Positions 1 to 10,879 of a stretch of 46,721 nucleotides of DNA are shown one piece after another (positions within the stretch are counted from its first letter, which is position 1; each line of letters begins with the position of its first letter). The stretch is taken from NCBI GenBank assembly GCA_934486735.1, contig CAKSQL010000023.1:1-46721 (forward strand). Direction: 5' to 3'. The notes under the pieces were generated by a model, which worked only from the letters and a program-made list of their open reading frames with translations, ran no database searches and had not been told where the DNA came from. The stretch comes from an uncultured Clostridia bacterium (GTDB taxonomy: Bacteria; Bacillota; Clostridia; UBA1381). The position numbers and the translations under genes were made by a program.

Positions 1-1
1 C

Positions 2-2062
2 TACATGCCCGAATATAAGAGAGAATTTATGGACTTCTACTCGGCAAAGGGCTACTGCGATTCACTTTCGACTGATTGGGCGTATGATTACGCAATAAAA
101 TCGGGCGTGCGTATGATGCGAATAGGCAAGGAATGGCATAGCATAGAAAAGCAAAAGGGTGTGTATGATTTCTCTGACTTAGATAAAACGGTGGAAAAAC
201 TCACATCGGACGGAGTGGAAATTGTAATGCTTATGGCATACGGAAATACGCTCTATTCCGACAATATAAAGACAGGACCTGCCAACAAGGAGGCAATCGA
301 TGCATTTGCAAAATGCCTTGCGGCTATGGCAGAGAGATATCCGCAGATAAAATATTTCGAGGTGTACAACGAGCCGAATTTAACAGGCTTTTGGCAGCCG
401 GCGGAGAATCACAGAGATTACACCTATCTTTTGCAGGTTTCGGACAGAGAGGTGCGAAAGGTGCGGCAGGACGCAAAGATTGCGGGAGGTGTGCTTGCCG
501 ACGGCGGCGCAGGCTGGCTTTCGAATATGATGTCCAAGAACGCATATCCGTATATGGATGTTTTGAGTTTCCATCCGTATATTTACTGGAACAAAAATCG
601 TGTGGATACAATTTATAATTCAAAGCTTGCAGGCTTTACCAATCTGCCGCTCAAATACGGCGGATTCAAGGAAAGCATAATCACAGAGGTCGGATGGCCG
701 AGCTATAACGAAAATGACAAGCATGGATGTAATGAGGAAACTCAGGCACTGGAGACGACAAAGCAATATATCTTTGCCGAGATGTCGGGGATAAACAAGA
801 TAATGGCGTATAACTTTGTCAACTCGGGACGAAATCCGGATTATAACGAGGATAATTTCGGAATTATCACAAAGGACGGCATTGCAAAGCCGGCATATCT
901 TGCAAATGCAATAATGCGGAACAAGCTTGCCGGGGCTGTCCCCTGCGGCGAAATAACCTTTGAAAACGACACCGGCATAAGCCACGGTTATCTCTACAAT
1001 AAGAGCGGAAAGCCGATTCTGGTGCTATGGAAGGATTTCCAAAGAGGCGAGAATGCAGCCAATGTAAAGGGCAGAGTGAATTTAAGCGGCGAAAGCGTAA
1101 GAGTGTATGATATGTCGGGTAATCTCACAGAGAAAAACACCGATACGGTTAACCTCGGCAGTACGATAGTTTATGTTGAGGGCTTGAGTGACAAGTGGTA
1201 CAAAAAAGCCTTGGCGGAGTCGTATCAAAAGATAATTTCGGCAAAGCTTTCGGCAATCGGACAATCCGGATATGAAGCATATTTTGACAATGTGAAAGCA
1301 GACATTGCGGCATTGGGCGATGAAATGTCGGAGACTGCGGCAAAGGCGGTTTTCGATAAGCATTTTGAAATTGCGGACAGGATTTTAGCCGTGGACAGTC
1401 TTGGCGACAATAATCTTTCGGCACTTTTGGATGTCGTGTATGAAAGCGGAGTGTTTATTGCAAATTACTACATGTGTACAATAAACGGACACAGCGTGGT
1501 GACAGCGGAGGCAGGAATCAATTCTCTGGCTGCAAAAATAAAACAGAAAGAGGATACAGCAATCGGCGGATATCTGCCCCGTTCCAATGCTATTTTGGAG
1601 ATTGCGAAAAATCAGCTGGATTTTGCAAAGCGAACCGCAGCAATTTCGGAAAGCAATCCGATAAAGGCAGGCTTTGCAGAAAGCCGAAACGCGCTTTCGG
1701 AAAAGCTTGTTAAACTGGGAGAGGCAATGTGCGAGAAAGAAACGCTCACCTGCGACGATATCGTGGTCTTTGCTCCGACCGAGGAGGTAAATCTCACCGA
1801 GGGCAAGCAGGGCGAGGCGATATTCTCGGTATATAACTATGATGATAAGGATTTGTCGGAAGCAATTCTGACAGTGACCGACGCATCGGGAAATGTACTG
1901 GCAGAGGGGAATGTGTCGGTTGCGGCAGGCGAAAGCATGCAGCTGCCGCTCACAATGACTATAGCCGATAAAAGCGTTCTCTCCGGCGGCTACGGATATG
2001 CATATCTGAAGTTAAACGGAAAAACAATGGTCAAAATAAGCGTAAAGCTGATAGTAAAATAA
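2..2062 (+). CDS. Clan GH-A glycoside hydrolase-like protein, 5'-partial
   Basis: The frame is open to the window edge, so the N terminus is missing; the first ATG at 5 is internal, because the paralogue at 2149 has about 138 residues before the matching point. Numbering from that ATG, the TIM-barrel half (about 1-380) carries the acid/base motif YNEPN (Glu123) and the nucleophile motif ITEVGWP (Glu228), the signature of retaining clan GH-A hydrolases (GH5/GH39/GH53-like). A conserved SFHPY segment lies between them. The C-terminal 300 residues are a helical stretch followed by a beta-sandwich-like domain. Unlike the paralogue it ends without a CBM9-like module or SLH repeats. It was probably exported, acting on a plant or host polysaccharide, but the substrate cannot be read from sequence. 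It is the first visible gene of a collinear surface-protein cluster. Confidence 0.75.
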   Translation, partial: YMPEYKREFMDFYSAKGYCDSLSTDWAYDYAIKSGVRMMRIGKEWHSIEKQKGVYDFSDLDKTVEKLTSDGVEIVMLMAYGNTLYSDNIKTGPANKEAIDAFAKCLAAMAERYPQIKYFEVYNEPNLTGFWQPAENHRDYTYLLQVSDREVRKVRQDAKIAGGVLADGGAGWLSNMMSKNAYPYMDVLSFHPYIYWNKNRVDTIYNSKLAGFTNLPLKYGGFKESIITEVGWPSYNENDKHGCNEETQALETTKQYIFAEMSGINKIMAYNFVNSGRNPDYNEDNFGIITKDGIAKPAYLANAIMRNKLAGAVPCGEITFENDTGISHGYLYNKSGKPILVLWKDFQRGENAANVKGRVNLSGESVRVYDMSGNLTEKNTDTVNLGSTIVYVEGLSDKWYKKALAESYQKIISAKLSAIGQSGYEAYFDNVKADIAALGDEMSETAAKAVFDKHFEIADRILAVDSLGDNNLSALLDVVYESGVFIANYYMCTINGHSVVTAEAGINSLAAKIKQKEDTAIGGYLPRSNAILEIAKNQLDFAKRTAAISESNPIKAGFAESRNALSEKLVKLGEAMCEKETLTCDDIVVFAPTEEVNLTEGKQGEAIFSVYNYDDKDLSEAILTVTDASGNVLAEGNVSVAAGESMQLPLTMTIADKSVLSGGYGYAYLKLNGKTMVKISVKLIVK

Positions 2063-2148
2063 AAGCTAAAGTACAGGAAGTCAGAATCGCCCATAGCACT
2101 ATTTTTTACCCGGGCGGTACAAATTAATGATTGGAAAGGACAGAAAAT

Positions 2149-5100
2149 ATGAAAAAATTTGCAGCATTGGCGCTGGCGTTTGCGATTGCAGGCGCAGCGC
2201 TGCCGGCAGAGGCAGCAAAACCTGCCGGACTTAAGGATGTGGAGCAGACAGCGTCTGCCGAAAGTGTGGATATATCAATTCCGGCACTGAACAAATATAA
2301 CATTATCGAAAGCAAAAGCTTTGATGTCAATGTTACCATGCTGAATGTGGGAATTACTTCGAAAAGCTACAGCATACAGGTGTTCTGCGGCGATAAGCTT
2401 ATCGCATCGGATCAGGCGATAGCTGAGGCAAACACAAGTGCGGTTAAGGCTGTTAAGGTTAAAGACTGTGACCAGGGACCGCAAAAAATCCGTGTGGATG
2501 TAAAATCGGGCGGAAAAAAAGTTTCTTCGAACGAATACGATATCAATATAATTGTTCCGTATCAAAATCAGTTTATGGACTGGGCATCGGGACGAGGACT
2601 TTGCGGCTACAACAGTCCGTATTACTGGAATCTGGTAGGCTGGCAAAGCCCCAGAACGGGAAACGAGTGGAACGGTATAGAAAAAACTGCAGGTGTTTAC
2701 AATTTCTCGGGTTGGGAAAGCGAATTTGCACCATATCGCAAGAAAGGTAACAGGATTGTATATTTAGTAACCTACAACAATCCGATATACAACGGCAGAA
2801 CCGACATTATGGCAAGGCAGTACGGCCCGAAAACAAAGGAAGAATTTGACGCATACGCAAAATATGCCGCAAAGGTGGCGGAGCTGAATCCGGACATCAA
2901 ATATTTTGAGCTTTACAACGAGCCGAACATCGGTTTCTGGAAACCGAACCCGAACGTCGATGATTACACCTATCTTTGCGAAGTAACGGCACGTGAAATA
3001 AGAAAAGTACGTTCCGATGCAATAGTTACCGTTGGCGCTATGGCGGGTGCAAATGCCGCATGGCCGCTTAATATGCTCAGGAGAAATGCATATTCGTCGA
3101 TGGACTGCATCAGCTATCACCCGTATGTCTACCCTGCAAAGGCGGATATTTCGCTGCAAAATTCGATAAGCGGTATTCATGATTTGATTCTGACCGAGGG
3201 CGGCTGGAAAGAGGGCATCGTAACCGAGCTTGGCTGGCCCACTCACCTCGGCGGAACGGGTATTTCCGAGGAGCAGCAGTCGATTGAGTTTGTCAAGGCT
3301 TATATCCTGCTCGAAAGCAACGGAGTTAAGGTAAGCCAGATGTATCGGATGAACGACCCGGGAAAAAATAAGGATTATAATGAAGATAACTTCGGAATGA
3401 TGCGTTATGACGGCAGCCCGAAGCCGACCATTACAAGCGTAAAAGAGCTTAATCAGCGTACCCAGGGCGGAATATACATGGGAGAAATTGAACTTGCAAA
3501 CAATATGAAAGCGTATATGTATCTTGTGGATCAGCGGCTTGAGGTTGTGGCATGGAACAAGGCGGGATCGGAAAATGCCGAAGACAGCGCAAATTTCGGA
3601 ACAAATCTGACGGCATATGACCGATATGGAAATTATGCAGGCTCGGGAAGCGAGATTACACTCGGAGAATCACCGGTTTATCTTGAAGGATTCTCGAATG
3701 AAACGATAGCGAAAAATCTTTATTATAACGTGAAAAAGAGCTTAGACCATTCAAAGACAAAGCTTTCATATCTTGCTGAAAATAAAGGCTTTAACTCGGT
3801 TATGAATATGCTTTATGAAAAAGCAGAAGGATTAAAGCTTGATAAAATGCCGACCGAAGCGGAAGCAAAAGAATGTATGGACGAGTATTACGGACTTGCA
3901 AAAAAAGTTTGCCAAATGTATAAATCGGGCGAACTGGAGGGCGAAATAAAAGACCTTTCATCAATTCTCTATATGATTTATCTGAGTGCAAAACCGATTA
4001 ATAATCTATATCTTGCATCGGTAAATTCAAGTGAGGCATACAGTCTGCAAAACGCAGAAAAGGTTAAAGCCGCAAGAGCGGAAATAACCAAAAAGGCTGA
4101 TGACGGAACGCTTTCCTATTCCGAGGCTGTCATAAAATTTGCCGAGGAGACGCTCAATGATGCGAATGTATTGGCAAAATCAGGCGATCAAAGTCAAATG
4201 AAGTGCGGAGTTTTAAAGGCATGGGACGCGCTCGCAGGCTACACCGCGGATATTGCATTGGAAATTGTCGAGGACGAAACAAAGGAATATAACGATATCT
4301 TGATGCAGATTCCGTCAACCGAGGCGGTTATCGAGACGAATATTCCGAAAACTTTTAATATGTCGCTCTATAACTACTCACCGAAAACGATATCGGGCAG
4401 GGTTGAGCTTGTGTCGCCGTCCGGCGAGGTTTTGGGCACAACCGAGAATGTAACCCTTGCAAGCGGCGAAAATTTACAGCTGCCGCTCAAAGCCTTGATA
4501 GAGACGCTGGAAAAGGACAGCGATGCGGAATATACCCTGAGATTTGTTCAAAACGGCGAGATCTTGAAAATCTCGCATGCACCGATAAAGGTCAAGGTCA
4601 GCTTAGATGTTCGGATGACGCTGGTCGAGACAAATTTTGACGGAATTAACAGCGTGTCGGTCGATTTGGAAAACTTAACAAATGAACTTATAAATGCAAC
4701 CGTTGAAATAAAAGCCCCCGAAGGATGGAAGCTTTCGGGCGAGTCTCAGAATGTAACCCTGGAGGGAAACAAAACAAACAAGGTAACCTTCGGCGTAAGC
4801 CAAAAGACGGCTGTGCCGTACCACTTCTATGCGTTTGAGGTGACGGTCAAGAATCAAGCCGGAAAGACAATATTCTATAACAAGCTGCCGCTCACATTCA
4901 CTCAGATTGTAAAGGCAGAGCATGAATATTCAACATCAAGCTTTGACGGCGACATCTCTGATTGGGCAGACGCATATCCGATATATTTGGGACTTCCGGA
5001 GGACGTAACAAGCTATGAGGACTGGCAGCAGTCGGACGTTGCGGCAAGAGTTCTGACAAAATGGGACAGCAAATATCTCTATCTTCTGGTAGACGTGTTT

Positions 5101-6210
5101 GATAATTCGCATATCAACGGTAAGATGAGCGGTCAGATTTGGGACGGAGACTGTGTTCAGGTGTCGATAGACCCGAACAATGATAAGGATAACTCAAAAT
5201 ATCAGACAGAAGATTACGAATATGGCTTTGCCTATACCGATATGCAGGGAAATGTTTCATATTCGTGGTTTGCAAACGGGCATAAGGCAGGCGATGAGCC
5301 AAGCGATTACAGCGTAATGATGCGTGATAACCAAACCAAGCTTTCACGCTATCTGATAAGACTGCCGCAGGCGGCGGTAACTCCGCTCACCCTGCGCGAG
5401 GGCTCGGAGTTCGGATATAACATCGCGGTGAACGACGCCGACTTTACATCGAGAGAACGTCTGATTGAGTATGTTCCGGGAACGGCAGCGTCAAAAAGTC
5501 CGAGCGTATATCCGACCTATGTGCTCACAGGGAGTGAGGAAGCTCCGACAGGTAATGCAACTTGTCCGATTCCGTCCGGAATGAAAGCCGGTGATATCGA
5601 TTCGGACAACACCGGGGAAAGCTTTGTCGATATAGACGGACATTGGGCAAAGAATATGATTGAAGCATTTGCAAAGCGCGGCTATGTAAAGGGAATAGGC
5701 AGCAATAATTTTGCGCCGGATAAAAAGGTATCTCGCGCCGAATTTATCACCATGATAACAAATGTCGCAGGCATAGGCGAAAAGCAACAGCAGCAGATAT
5801 CGATGTTCGCAGTGGAGAACGAGGGAGAAAAGCCGAAAGCTCCGAAGTCCTACTTTGATGTCGAGCGTGACGCATGGTATGCTCAAAATGTGTATGATGC
5901 GAAAAAGGCAGGAATCATAAGCAGTGATGTTGCAGACGCATATTTCTATCCCGACAAGGATATAAGCCGAGAGGAGGTATGCTCCGTTATAGACGCATAT
6001 CTTGTTACAAAGGGCGATAATGCCGCAAACATCAAGGCGATCAACGCTTTTTCCGACAGCGGCGAGGTCAGCGACTGGGCATTAAAGAGCGTGATGAACC
6101 TTTACGGTCTCGGAATATTGCAGGGAGACGGAGCCGGAAAGATAAAACCGAAAGCAACGCTTACGCGTGCTGAGGCAGTGGCATTCCTCACAGCGCTTAT
6201 GAATAATTAG
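2149..6210 (+). CDS. Secreted GH-A hydrolase-like protein with CBM9-like and SLH domains
   Basis: The ATG at 2149 is chosen over the in-frame TTG at 2131 because GGAAAGGA lies 8 bases upstream and the product then begins with a clean signal peptide (MKKFAALALAFAIAGAALPA). Order of parts in 1353 residues: signal peptide 1-23; beta-sandwich about 40-135; GH-A barrel about 140-460 with acid/base Glu258 in LYNEPN and nucleophile Glu360 in VTELGWP; a helical and beta-sandwich region; a CBM9/DOMON-like module about 925-1130 with the FDGDISDW start; and three SLH repeats from about 1158 to the end. The SLH repeats would bind pyruvylated secondary wall polymer, holding the enzyme on the cell surface. 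It is a clear paralogue of the preceding gene. The barrel and anchoring are well supported; the substrate is unknown. Confidence 0.85.
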   Translation: MKKFAALALAFAIAGAALPAEAAKPAGLKDVEQTASAESVDISIPALNKYNIIESKSFDVNVTMLNVGITSKSYSIQVFCGDKLIASDQAIAEANTSAVKAVKVKDCDQGPQKIRVDVKSGGKKVSSNEYDINIIVPYQNQFMDWASGRGLCGYNSPYYWNLVGWQSPRTGNEWNGIEKTAGVYNFSGWESEFAPYRKKGNRIVYLVTYNNPIYNGRTDIMARQYGPKTKEEFDAYAKYAAKVAELNPDIKYFELYNEPNIGFWKPNPNVDDYTYLCEVTAREIRKVRSDAIVTVGAMAGANAAWPLNMLRRNAYSSMDCISYHPYVYPAKADISLQNSISGIHDLILTEGGWKEGIVTELGWPTHLGGTGISEEQQSIEFVKAYILLESNGVKVSQMYRMNDPGKNKDYNEDNFGMMRYDGSPKPTITSVKELNQRTQGGIYMGEIELANNMKAYMYLVDQRLEVVAWNKAGSENAEDSANFGTNLTAYDRYGNYAGSGSEITLGESPVYLEGFSNETIAKNLYYNVKKSLDHSKTKLSYLAENKGFNSVMNMLYEKAEGLKLDKMPTEAEAKECMDEYYGLAKKVCQMYKSGELEGEIKDLSSILYMIYLSAKPINNLYLASVNSSEAYSLQNAEKVKAARAEITKKADDGTLSYSEAVIKFAEETLNDANVLAKSGDQSQMKCGVLKAWDALAGYTADIALEIVEDETKEYNDILMQIPSTEAVIETNIPKTFNMSLYNYSPKTISGRVELVSPSGEVLGTTENVTLASGENLQLPLKALIETLEKDSDAEYTLRFVQNGEILKISHAPIKVKVSLDVRMTLVETNFDGINSVSVDLENLTNELINATVEIKAPEGWKLSGESQNVTLEGNKTNKVTFGVSQKTAVPYHFYAFEVTVKNQAGKTIFYNKLPLTFTQIVKAEHEYSTSSFDGDISDWADAYPIYLGLPEDVTSYEDWQQSDVAARVLTKWDSKYLYLLVDVFDNSHINGKMSGQIWDGDCVQVSIDPNNDKDNSKYQTEDYEYGFAYTDMQGNVSYSWFANGHKAGDEPSDYSVMMRDNQTKLSRYLIRLPQAAVTPLTLREGSEFGYNIAVNDADFTSRERLIEYVPGTAASKSPSVYPTYVLTGSEEAPTGNATCPIPSGMKAGDIDSDNTGESFVDIDGHWAKNMIEAFAKRGYVKGIGSNNFAPDKKVSRAEFITMITNVAGIGEKQQQQISMFAVENEGEKPKAPKSYFDVERDAWYAQNVYDAKKAGIISSDVADAYFYPDKDISREEVCSVIDAYLVTKGDNAANIKAINAFSDSGEVSDWALKSVMNLYGLGILQGDGAGKIKPKATLTRAEAVAFLTALMNN

Positions 6211-6234
6211 TTAATAAATGAAAGGAAGAAACTT

Positions 6235-7950
6235 ATGTCAAAAAGAAAAATACTTGCGGCATTGATTGCGGCAATTACTGCAGCGGCAATACCGGCGTAT
6301 GCTGCCGAAAAAGGCGTTGCGCTTAATATGCAGTCCGACAATGATACAATAGCTTTTGAAATAACAAATGACGCTTTTGACGGGAAACAGGTAAGCTTTT
6401 ACCTGTTCCGCCCGGGCAAAAGCGCAGAGGACCTGCGTGCGGACGGAGGAACAAGTGCAAGGGAAGCAATATACCAGACATATGTATTTGATTTTACCGG
6501 CGACAGTGTAAAGCTGGATGTCGGAATGAAAGCGCCGGAGGGCGAGAATCACACATATAAATATCTTGTGATAGCTCAAAACGGTGAAAGCTTGAACGGT
6601 GAGTTTGAGTACTATACAAAGGCGGAAAAGGACGCATTGCTTGCCGAGATAAACGAGGCAAGGAAAAACGAAACAGTTCCGCAAAAGCTTGCCGAAAGAG
6701 TGTATGCATACTTTAACCTCAATGATTTCAAGCTTTATCAGTCGACAGAGAATAAGAATAAAATAAGCAGCCTTATCATGAGCCTTTTAACAGAAGATGC
6801 GAACAACGAAAACATCGGCGGCATATTTGAAAAAGCATGCGTGATTGCGGCATTCTCAGAAAAAGCGGACGGACTTTTTGAGGAATCGTATATTGATTTT
6901 TTAGGACTCGAAGAAAAATATCTGAACGCATACAATAACGATTTGAGCGATGATGGCAAAAAGCTTTCGATTGAAGAAAGCTGCGGTACGGACTATAAGA
7001 CTGCGGATGAAATAAAAGCAGTGCTTCAAAATCGTATTGCGGTGAATTTGATAATCAATAACAAGCTCAGCGGTTACGGACATATTGAGGGTGTAATAAG
7101 CGGATTTGAGTCGGATTTCACAGCAGCGGGGCTTAAAACCGAGAAGTATAATTCGGCAAATAAAAACAACGTCGGCAAAAAGTTCATGGAAAGAAAGACA
7201 GCGGACACCAATTCTCTTGAAAAGATAGTAAAGCTGATTAATGATATCATGAACGAGGGCACAAGCACAGGAAGTACCGGCGGGGGAGGAGGCTCATCCT
7301 CATCATCCGGCAAAGGCAACAGCTCATCGGGAGGTTCAAAGGGCGGCGGCTCTGCGGTTGTCGCTCCGCCGACTGTAACCAAACCGGAGCAGACAAAGCC
7401 GCAGGAGGTAATTTTCAGTGACTTGAACGGCTATGAATGGGCAAAGGAAAGCATAGAATCACTTTATAAAAAAGGCATTATCTCAGGTAAGGGCGAAAGC
7501 CTTTTCGCACCGGGCGACAACATAACAAGAGAAGAATTTACCGTTATTTTGTCCAAGGCATTCGCTGTTGCAACCGGCGAAAAAGAGCCGAAATTTGATG
7601 ATGTTGCCGCAGACAGATGGTCGTATGAGTATATAAAAAATGCGTATTCGGCAGGACTTGTCTCGGGTGACGGCAAAAACTTCAGACCCTCGGATAATAT
7701 AACCCGTCAGGATATTGCAGCAATTCTTTTAAGAACGCTTATGAGCAAAAATCTGATAAGTGATGTTAAACCGGAGACAGGCGTATTCAAAGACGAAGCA
7801 GACATTGCTCCATATGCGGCGGAAAGCGTGCAGATAATGTATGCATTAAAGGTTCTGAGCGGTGACGATAACGGCTGTTTCCGACCAAGCGACAGGGCAA
7901 CAAGAGCCGAGGCGGCTGTGATAATAGAACGCGCCTTAAAGCTTGTTTAA
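6235..7950 (+). CDS. SLH-domain surface protein with Gly/Ser linker
   Basis: AAAGGAAG precedes the ATG, and the product starts with a typical signal peptide (MSKRKILAALIAAITAAAIP). The 571 residues divide into a beta-rich domain (about 24-130), a helical region (about 130-340), a low-complexity Gly/Ser linker (about 343-378, with a repetitive DNA stretch at 7264-7350), a short Pro-rich piece, and three SLH repeats (about 395-450, 452-505 and 515-571) with FxPxxxxTRxE-type motifs. No catalytic motif was recognised, so it may be a structural S-layer component or an anchor. It sits 24 bases after the SLH hydrolase and 15 bases before the next SLH protein, which suggests one operon. Confidence 0.8.
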   Translation: MSKRKILAALIAAITAAAIPAYAAEKGVALNMQSDNDTIAFEITNDAFDGKQVSFYLFRPGKSAEDLRADGGTSAREAIYQTYVFDFTGDSVKLDVGMKAPEGENHTYKYLVIAQNGESLNGEFEYYTKAEKDALLAEINEARKNETVPQKLAERVYAYFNLNDFKLYQSTENKNKISSLIMSLLTEDANNENIGGIFEKACVIAAFSEKADGLFEESYIDFLGLEEKYLNAYNNDLSDDGKKLSIEESCGTDYKTADEIKAVLQNRIAVNLIINNKLSGYGHIEGVISGFESDFTAAGLKTEKYNSANKNNVGKKFMERKTADTNSLEKIVKLINDIMNEGTSTGSTGGGGGSSSSSGKGNSSSGGSKGGGSAVVAPPTVTKPEQTKPQEVIFSDLNGYEWAKESIESLYKKGIISGKGESLFAPGDNITREEFTVILSKAFAVATGEKEPKFDDVAADRWSYEYIKNAYSAGLVSGDGKNFRPSDNITRQDIAAILLRTLMSKNLISDVKPETGVFKDEADIAPYAAESVQIMYALKVLSGDDNGCFRPSDRATRAEAAVIIERALKLV

Positions 7951-7965
7951 GAAGGGAGTAAGGAT

Positions 7966-10833
7966 ATGAAAAACAGATTAATTTCACTCGGCATTATACT
8001 TGCCTTTTTGCTCGGAAGTGTAAATGTATTTGCAAAAAGCATAGAGGACTTTTCGGAGCAGAGCGCGCTTTTGATAAAAATCGGTGCGTTCTCGGCGGAC
8101 GGCGACATTAAAGAGGACACAAAAATCAAAAGAGACCGTTTCACCAAGGAGTTTACGGCATTTGTAAATAAGTCGGATAAGGTCGGAACGGCGGCGGAGA
8201 AAAGCTATTACTACGATGTAGCTTTGGACAACGAGTATATTTCGTATATAAACTATCTCACTGAGGGCGGATATGTAATCGGCGATAACGACGGCAATTT
8301 CAGACCGGACGACTACATAACTAACCAGGAAATGCTCAAATGTGTTGTGGCGGCTCTGGGTTATACTGCCAATGCATCGCTCGCTCAGTACCCGGACGGA
8401 TATCTTTCGGTCGCATCACGCTTAAAACTCACAAACAAACTCGGCGGTCTGAACGACGATGCCACAATTGCGTCAATGATTCAGCTTTTTTATAACGCAC
8501 TTGATAAAAATGTTATGGAAGTATCGGGAGACGCAGCAGGCAAGTTCGAGATTAACAAGGATTTGACTTATCTTGAAAAGACATTTGATATCAAAAAAAT
8601 CAGCGGCAGAATAGACGCAAATTATTTAACAAGCCTTGACGGCTCGGTATCGGGAATGAAAGAGGACACGATACGTGTGGAGGGAGAAATCTTTACGCTG
8701 ACCGATGAAAATCTCTATCTTGCCGATTTGATTGGCTATAATATGGAATTTTATTATCGGGAAAACGGAGTCGAAAACGAAATAATCGCAGCAGTGAACG
8801 ATAAAACGGAGGAGCTCGTAATTTCGGCGGACAGCATAGACGAATACAAGGACGGCAAACTTTTCTACACTGTCGGAGACGAAAGCCGGCAGAGAAAAGC
8901 TTCAATTGATAAAAACGCCGTTATCATGTACAACGGCACGGTGCAGACCAGCTATACGGATGATATATTCAATATTAAAAACGGTTCGGTTGAGCTTGTG
9001 AAGTCGGAGAATGATTCGACATATTCGATTGTGAAAATTTATGATTACAGTTCATATGTTGTAAAATCGGCATCGGCAGAGGCGAACAAGATATTTTTAA
9101 AAGCACAGCGCACAAAAAATGCGGCAGGAGAATACGAATACACTTATCCGACAATAGAACTTGACAATTATGAGCATTATTTTATAAGAAATTCATCGGG
9201 ACTTCAGATAAAGGTTTCCGAGCTTAAGGAAAATAATATCGTATCGGTCGGAGAGAGCAAAGATAAAAGCGTTTGTTATATAAACGTGGAAACAAGAGCA
9301 ATATCCGGCGAAGTTCAATCGATATTCACGAACGAGAGCGGCGAAAGATGTGTAAAAATTGCGGATGTTGAATATGCTCTCGACAGTGATTTTGACAAAA
9401 ATATCGATTTCATTTTGGCTCAAAAGCTGAATGTTTTGGCATATTTAAGCTATAAAGGAAAAATTGCGTCAATGACAGTTGCTGTTGCATCGGGCGAATG
9501 GAACTACGGATATATGATGAATATGGTAGAGGACGACTCGGATGAAAGCATTGTTATCAAGATTTTCAACTCTGCCGGTAAGGTTGAAAAGTTCAAGCTT
9601 AAGGATAAGGTGAGAGTTGATGGCGAAAGCAAGAAAAAAGAGGATGTTTTGAAGTTTTTCCAAACTGTTCCCGCAGCAAATGAGGACTCGGAGCAGACAG
9701 TTGAGCCTCAGCTTGTGAGATATCGCATGAATGGAGAAGTGGTAAGCGAAATAGATACCGCAACGGTGAATATTTCGGGAGGTGAGTCGGAAGAGACAAG
9801 TCTTTCAAAGGATAAGCCATATTCGAATTATCAGTTCTTTTGGAGTACCAAGCAGTTTGTCGGAGGCGGAAGTTTCAGTTTTAACAGTTACGATACTGCA
9901 ATGAGAGCCGGAGACAACACATTAGTGTTCTTTGTTCCGGATCCGACCGACCGAAGCGTCGGATATGAAAGCGCAAGAGCAGACGAAAGCCTCTACAGTC
10001 TGAAGATTGGCAGCGGATATTTTGCGGAGCATCAGACATATGCCTTTGAGGCATATGATATTGATTATGATAACGGTGCATTGGCAAAGGTATTTGTTTC
10101 AAAAGCAGGTGAATCGGATAAGTGGGAGGAAAATATCGTAATTTCATCTGTGGATGAAACGGTGGACGAGGACAGCTTGCCCTGCACAAAAATCATCGGT
10201 TATAATTTTGGTGGAAAAACAGCGATTTCACTCACACTGAAGAAGGATGTAACTACTTTCGAGGATGTGTCAAATATCAGCGAATCAGGACAAAAGCCGG
10301 AGCTGAGAATATGGAATACGGATATTTTTGATTCGGCATACGGACTTAAAAAAGGCGATGTTATCAGAATAAAGACGGTATCGGGTAAGGTGAGCAAGAT
10401 AAGACGCTATTTCTCTCCGAATTTTGTCGGCAGACAGGTAAGCGTCGGCGGCAGAACCTTTGATATTATAAGGAGTCACGGTGTTATTCAGTCGGACGGA
10501 ACCTTTATGGGTACTATGGGCGCGGCAACCGAGACGGTTATGGTCGGAGTAATAACGGGGTACAGTAACGGATATATAAGCTTTTACAATGTTGACCCGG
10601 CAATTTCAAGAGGTGAAAAAGCTCCGGATTCAAGAGGTGCTGTTCCCAAACGCGGAAAAATCAATACAGATCTTCGGAATTTGGCAATTTATAAATATAA
10701 TTCAAAGACAAATAAGCTTACAATAATAGAAAAAGAAGAATTGAATGAGTATCTGTACGGCGTGAATTCAAAGGCGTACGCATATATGTTTACGAATGCG
10801 ACAAAGCTTGAAAATATAGTGATTTACGAATAA
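7966..10833 (+). CDS. Large exported protein with N-terminal SLH-like repeats
   Basis: GAAGGGAG precedes the ATG. The product begins with a signal peptide (MKNRLISLGIILAFLLGSVN, processed near residue 24). Residues about 25-190 form SLH-like repeats; the clearest has YVIGDNDGNFRPDDYITNQE at about 88-107. The next 750 residues are beta-rich, with many Asp, Lys and Ser, and contain no motif I can assign. This arrangement, SLH at the N terminus and a long unclassified beta-rich body, fits an S-layer or surface-scaffold protein. It is the last gene of the cluster. Just after its stop an IS1182-type remnant separates it from a hairpin at 11528-11565 that may have been its terminator. Confidence 0.75.
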   Translation: MKNRLISLGIILAFLLGSVNVFAKSIEDFSEQSALLIKIGAFSADGDIKEDTKIKRDRFTKEFTAFVNKSDKVGTAAEKSYYYDVALDNEYISYINYLTEGGYVIGDNDGNFRPDDYITNQEMLKCVVAALGYTANASLAQYPDGYLSVASRLKLTNKLGGLNDDATIASMIQLFYNALDKNVMEVSGDAAGKFEINKDLTYLEKTFDIKKISGRIDANYLTSLDGSVSGMKEDTIRVEGEIFTLTDENLYLADLIGYNMEFYYRENGVENEIIAAVNDKTEELVISADSIDEYKDGKLFYTVGDESRQRKASIDKNAVIMYNGTVQTSYTDDIFNIKNGSVELVKSENDSTYSIVKIYDYSSYVVKSASAEANKIFLKAQRTKNAAGEYEYTYPTIELDNYEHYFIRNSSGLQIKVSELKENNIVSVGESKDKSVCYINVETRAISGEVQSIFTNESGERCVKIADVEYALDSDFDKNIDFILAQKLNVLAYLSYKGKIASMTVAVASGEWNYGYMMNMVEDDSDESIVIKIFNSAGKVEKFKLKDKVRVDGESKKKEDVLKFFQTVPAANEDSEQTVEPQLVRYRMNGEVVSEIDTATVNISGGESEETSLSKDKPYSNYQFFWSTKQFVGGGSFSFNSYDTAMRAGDNTLVFFVPDPTDRSVGYESARADESLYSLKIGSGYFAEHQTYAFEAYDIDYDNGALAKVFVSKAGESDKWEENIVISSVDETVDEDSLPCTKIIGYNFGGKTAISLTLKKDVTTFEDVSNISESGQKPELRIWNTDIFDSAYGLKKGDVIRIKTVSGKVSKIRRYFSPNFVGRQVSVGGRTFDIIRSHGVIQSDGTFMGTMGAATETVMVGVITGYSNGYISFYNVDPAISRGEKAPDSRGAVPKRGKINTDLRNLAIYKYNSKTNKLTIIEKEELNEYLYGVNSKAYAYMFTNATKLENIVIYE

Positions 10834-10879
10834 CGTGACGGAAAAAAGTCCGGAACACAAAAAAGGCCAGACTGTAGAC

